From Jaltomata sinuosa (lineage: Eukaryota; Streptophyta; Magnoliopsida; Solanales; Solanaceae): a DNA stretch of 64,000 bases. The first letter of the stretch is position 1, and every line of letters begins with the position of its first letter. The translations under genes and the position numbers were made by a program. Location of the stretch: NCBI GenBank assembly GCA_003996215.1, contig QJPP01000829.1, forward strand, positions 496,001-560,000, written 5' to 3'. Below are positions 61,324-64,000 of the stretch, piece after piece. The notes beneath the pieces were generated by a model. That model was not told the DNA's origin. It searched no databases and worked only from the letters and a program-made list of their open reading frames with translations.

Positions 61324-63290
61324 TGTCACGACCCAACCTACTAAGCCATGCAAGCACCTACTCTAATCACCTAGATAAACGAACCTTTACAACCCATACA
61401 ACAGGTAACTTGTGGAATTAAAGTAAAACATCAAATTAAGCTATCTTTATACATAACTGAAATCCTTTCTTTACAAAAATCTTGTTCAGAAATAGGCTAC
61501 ATAAGGAATTGCAGAAAAATCTATACAACATTTAAACCCCTCCCTAGAGTCTAGTCTAAACAGGTATAAGAGCTTCTACAAGATGACACAAGGAGATAAA
61601 AGACCCAACTTCCGCCATGGGAACGAGGACAGAAGTTGCTGGAGACCCTCATCGCCGTGAACCTATGAAACATCACCAACCTGCAACCAGACTATATCAA
61701 AAAGGTATAGAAAGAGTAGAGTCAGTACAAACACACGTACTAGTAGGCATCATCGGTCGACCCGAATCCATTCCTACCATCATATAAAAAAAATAGGGAA
61801 AGACATGAAATAAACATTACAGCTCCCTCCTTCACCTTTAACCTTGACCCTGACATCTAGGACTTCCCAAGTCACCTTGTCACCTAGACTTCCCAAGTCA
61901 CCTTGTCACGTAGACTTCCCAAGTCACCTTGACACGTAGACTTCCCAAGTCACATTTAACCTTTACCTCAGTCAACTACCTTAACTAAATATTCAGACTT
62001 GACCCGGCTAGCTGCCCAACCAAACCGCTATTATACCCAAGTATTACCTACCATTTTCCAGACTTTCCCGGACCTCTAGGACGCTTTACCACCTGATTAT
62101 ATTAACACAATTAATCCTTGACCATCATTAGTACACTTAATGACAATAAAACATGAACTCATAACCTCTTTTACATAGTCCGGACCCACCCAGATCCCCC
62201 CTAACACATCTAGGTGTTAACCTGACAACCCAGTCTACACCAAGATCAAACTCATAACATGATGTAACAACCTGGCCTACACCAAGACCAAACTAATAAC
62301 ATAATATAACAACCCAGCCTACACCAAGACCAAACTCATAACATGACATAACAACCCGGCCTACACCAAGACCAAACTAATAACATGATATAACAACCCG
62401 ACCTACACCAAGACCAAACTCATAACATGACATAACAACCTGGCCTATACCAAGACCAAACTCATAACATGACATAACAACCCGGCCTACACCAAGACCA
62501 ACACATCAGTTATACAACAGTTCCTGGCCACTCAAGGACCACCAAACAATAGCACTTTTCAATAAATAACTTGATCCACTCACAGAACCAATATCAGGTA
62601 TTACATTCAGTAAAATAACCTGGTCCACACACGAACCAATAACAATCAATGTAATACAAAGTCAACATGCAATATGCAATAAAGTGAACCCATACCAGGC
62701 GTGGTACCCGAGCCAACCAAATAGTAACTATACCAAGCGTGGTACCCGAGCCAACCAAATAGTAACTTGTACTAGGCGTGGTACCCGAACCAACCAAATA
62801 GTAACTTGTACTAGGCATGGTACCCGTGCCAACCAGGTGTTATACCTGTAGTAGGCATGGGTTGACCGCCCCTTGACCACGCTATAGCGGTAATTTTCAC
62901 CGCTATAGCGGTGGCCACAATCGCCCATGGTCGCACTCGTCACGGACAGAATGTCTGGAAATCTGCCAGTTTTTGCCATTTCACAACACACTTGCTTCTC
63001 CCAATGACCTGAAGCAACCCTTTCACGTCAAATGCGATTTTGGAAGTTCTACTTACCCAAATTTGATTTCAAAAAGTCCCTCGGACTCCTCTATGTCTTG
63101 GCTACGCGGAAAACTAGCTTAACCCAAGACACCTTGTCCAATCCTTACCTGAATTTCCCTAGACTCCACCTCGCTCTAAAACGGGGCGAGGCTAGCCTAT
63201 CCCAGAATTTCAAACTCCCAAACTCGGAGTTTTCTAACTCTAAAACTTGGCACAATTGGACTACCCATAATGACGGACCCGGTCATTACA
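61324..63290 (-). mobile_element. Solo LTR of the D type, inserted in element E, TSD CTCAC
   Basis: Identical CTCAC lies at 61319-61323 and 63291-63295. On the minus strand it starts TGTAATGACCGGG and ends GGTTGGGTCGTGACA. It contains the ~45-bp AGACCAAACTCATAACATGA-type repeats (62225-62510), GGTACC units (62690-62870) and a short CGCTATAGCG pair (62880-62917). No internal retrotransposon sequence is left, which indicates recombination between two LTRs. Confidence 0.9.
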
Positions 63291-63295
63291 CTCAC

Positions 63296-64000
63296 CTACC
63301 TCAAATCAACCAATAGGAGATCTACACCTCTGCCCATAAAGTGCCTCATAAGGAGACATTTGGATGCTAGAATAAAAGTTGTTGTTGTAGGCAAACTCTA
63401 TAAGAGGTAAGTGATCATCCCAATTACCATTAAAATCAATCACACAAGCTCTCAACATATTATCCAAAGTCTGAATAGTATACTCTGCCTAGCCATCCGT
63501 CTGAGGGTTAAAAGTTGTGCTAAGCTTAACCTGAGTACCAAGACCTCTCTTAAATGACTTCCAAAACTAGGATGTAAACTGAGTACCCCTATCAAAAATG
63601 ATAGACAATGGAACATCATGCAATCTAACTATCTCTCGAATGTAGAGTCTGGCATAATCATCTGCTGAATTCGTAGTCTTGACAGCCAAGAAGTGAGATG
63701 ACTTAGTCATCCTGTCAATAATCACCCAAATCAAATCATATTGCCTACAAGTAAAAGGCAAACCAGTAATGAAGTCCATATTGATTGCTTCCCACTTCCG
63801 AGTAGAAAGATCAATATCCTGAATTATACCACCTGGTTATTGATGCTCTACCTTCACTTGTTGACAGTTGGGGCACTAGTTACAAAACCTGCTATGTCCC
63901 TCTTCATGCCATTCTACCAATAGACTTCCCATAGGTCACGATACATCTTGGTGGCACAGGGGTAAATAGAATACATGGAGCTATGAGCCTCTGTCAAAAT
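63296..64000 (-). pseudogene. Element E integrase core, interrupted, continues beyond the window
   Basis: On the minus strand ILTEAHSSMYSIYP opens the damaged zinc region near 64000, with a stop near 63935. MDFITGLP begins the core at 63779. The second Asp segment reads IIFDRGTQFTS and is followed by a stop at 63567. AEYTIQTLDN carries the Glu. FAYNNNFYSSIQ and YEALYGQRCRSPIGW lead to the solo LTR. Several stops make it non-functional. Confidence 0.8.

Overview
This window looks like plant nuclear DNA, most likely from a Solanaceae species such as a nightshade with a large repeat-rich genome. The evidence is one spliced plant-type gene, AT-rich intergenic DNA, Ty3/gypsy chromovirus retrotransposons, an RTE-type LINE with a (TTG)n tail, and a CACTA transposon whose ends carry GCGACGGACAGCGTCGC-like repeats. 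I cannot name the species from sequence alone.

Bases 1-15423 form a comparatively gene-like segment. An inverted-repeat MITE lies at 121-619 and an 866-bp hAT-like element with a perfect 8-bp target duplication at 2837-3702. The only convincing host gene is a five-exon AVT6-type amino acid transporter (4196-6869, +, 445 aa). About 340 bp past its stop codon an RTE-clade LINE is inserted on the minus strand (7224-10458) with a perfect 17-bp duplication and a 944-codon open frame. Three more small TIR elements follow (10629-10817, 11041-11954, 12983-14195) in AT-rich DNA that otherwise shows no gene.

Bases 15424-64000 are essentially one stack of nested mobile elements. The outermost visible layer is a Solanaceae-type gypsy LTR (F, 15424-19291). 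It is interrupted by a probable solo LTR and then by a second gypsy element on the minus strand (E). Only the 3' LTR of E and part of its pol are inside the window. The E LTR is split by a CACTA element (20034-59243). That CACTA carries a broken minus-strand Transposase_24 gene and, upstream of its ATG, about 7.4 kb of tandem ~250-bp repeats.

Four further insertions sit in that repeat array. They are a Pack-MULE that captured two exons of a Nop4/RBM28-like gene (23710-24767), gypsy element B (25405-35103, minus), gypsy element C (37010-46500, plus), and a large non-coding LTR element D (46996-54835, plus). A D-type solo LTR (61324-63290) also interrupts the integrase of E. Target-site duplications support B, C, D, the MULE and this solo LTR, so the insertion order can be read directly.

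No coding unit in the nested region appears intact. B has stops, an Asp-to-Asn change in the reverse transcriptase active site and a deletion in RNase H. C has stops, frameshifts and a deletion of the reverse transcriptase catalytic core. D has no recognisable coding. No tRNA, rRNA, CRISPR or other RNA gene was recognised.
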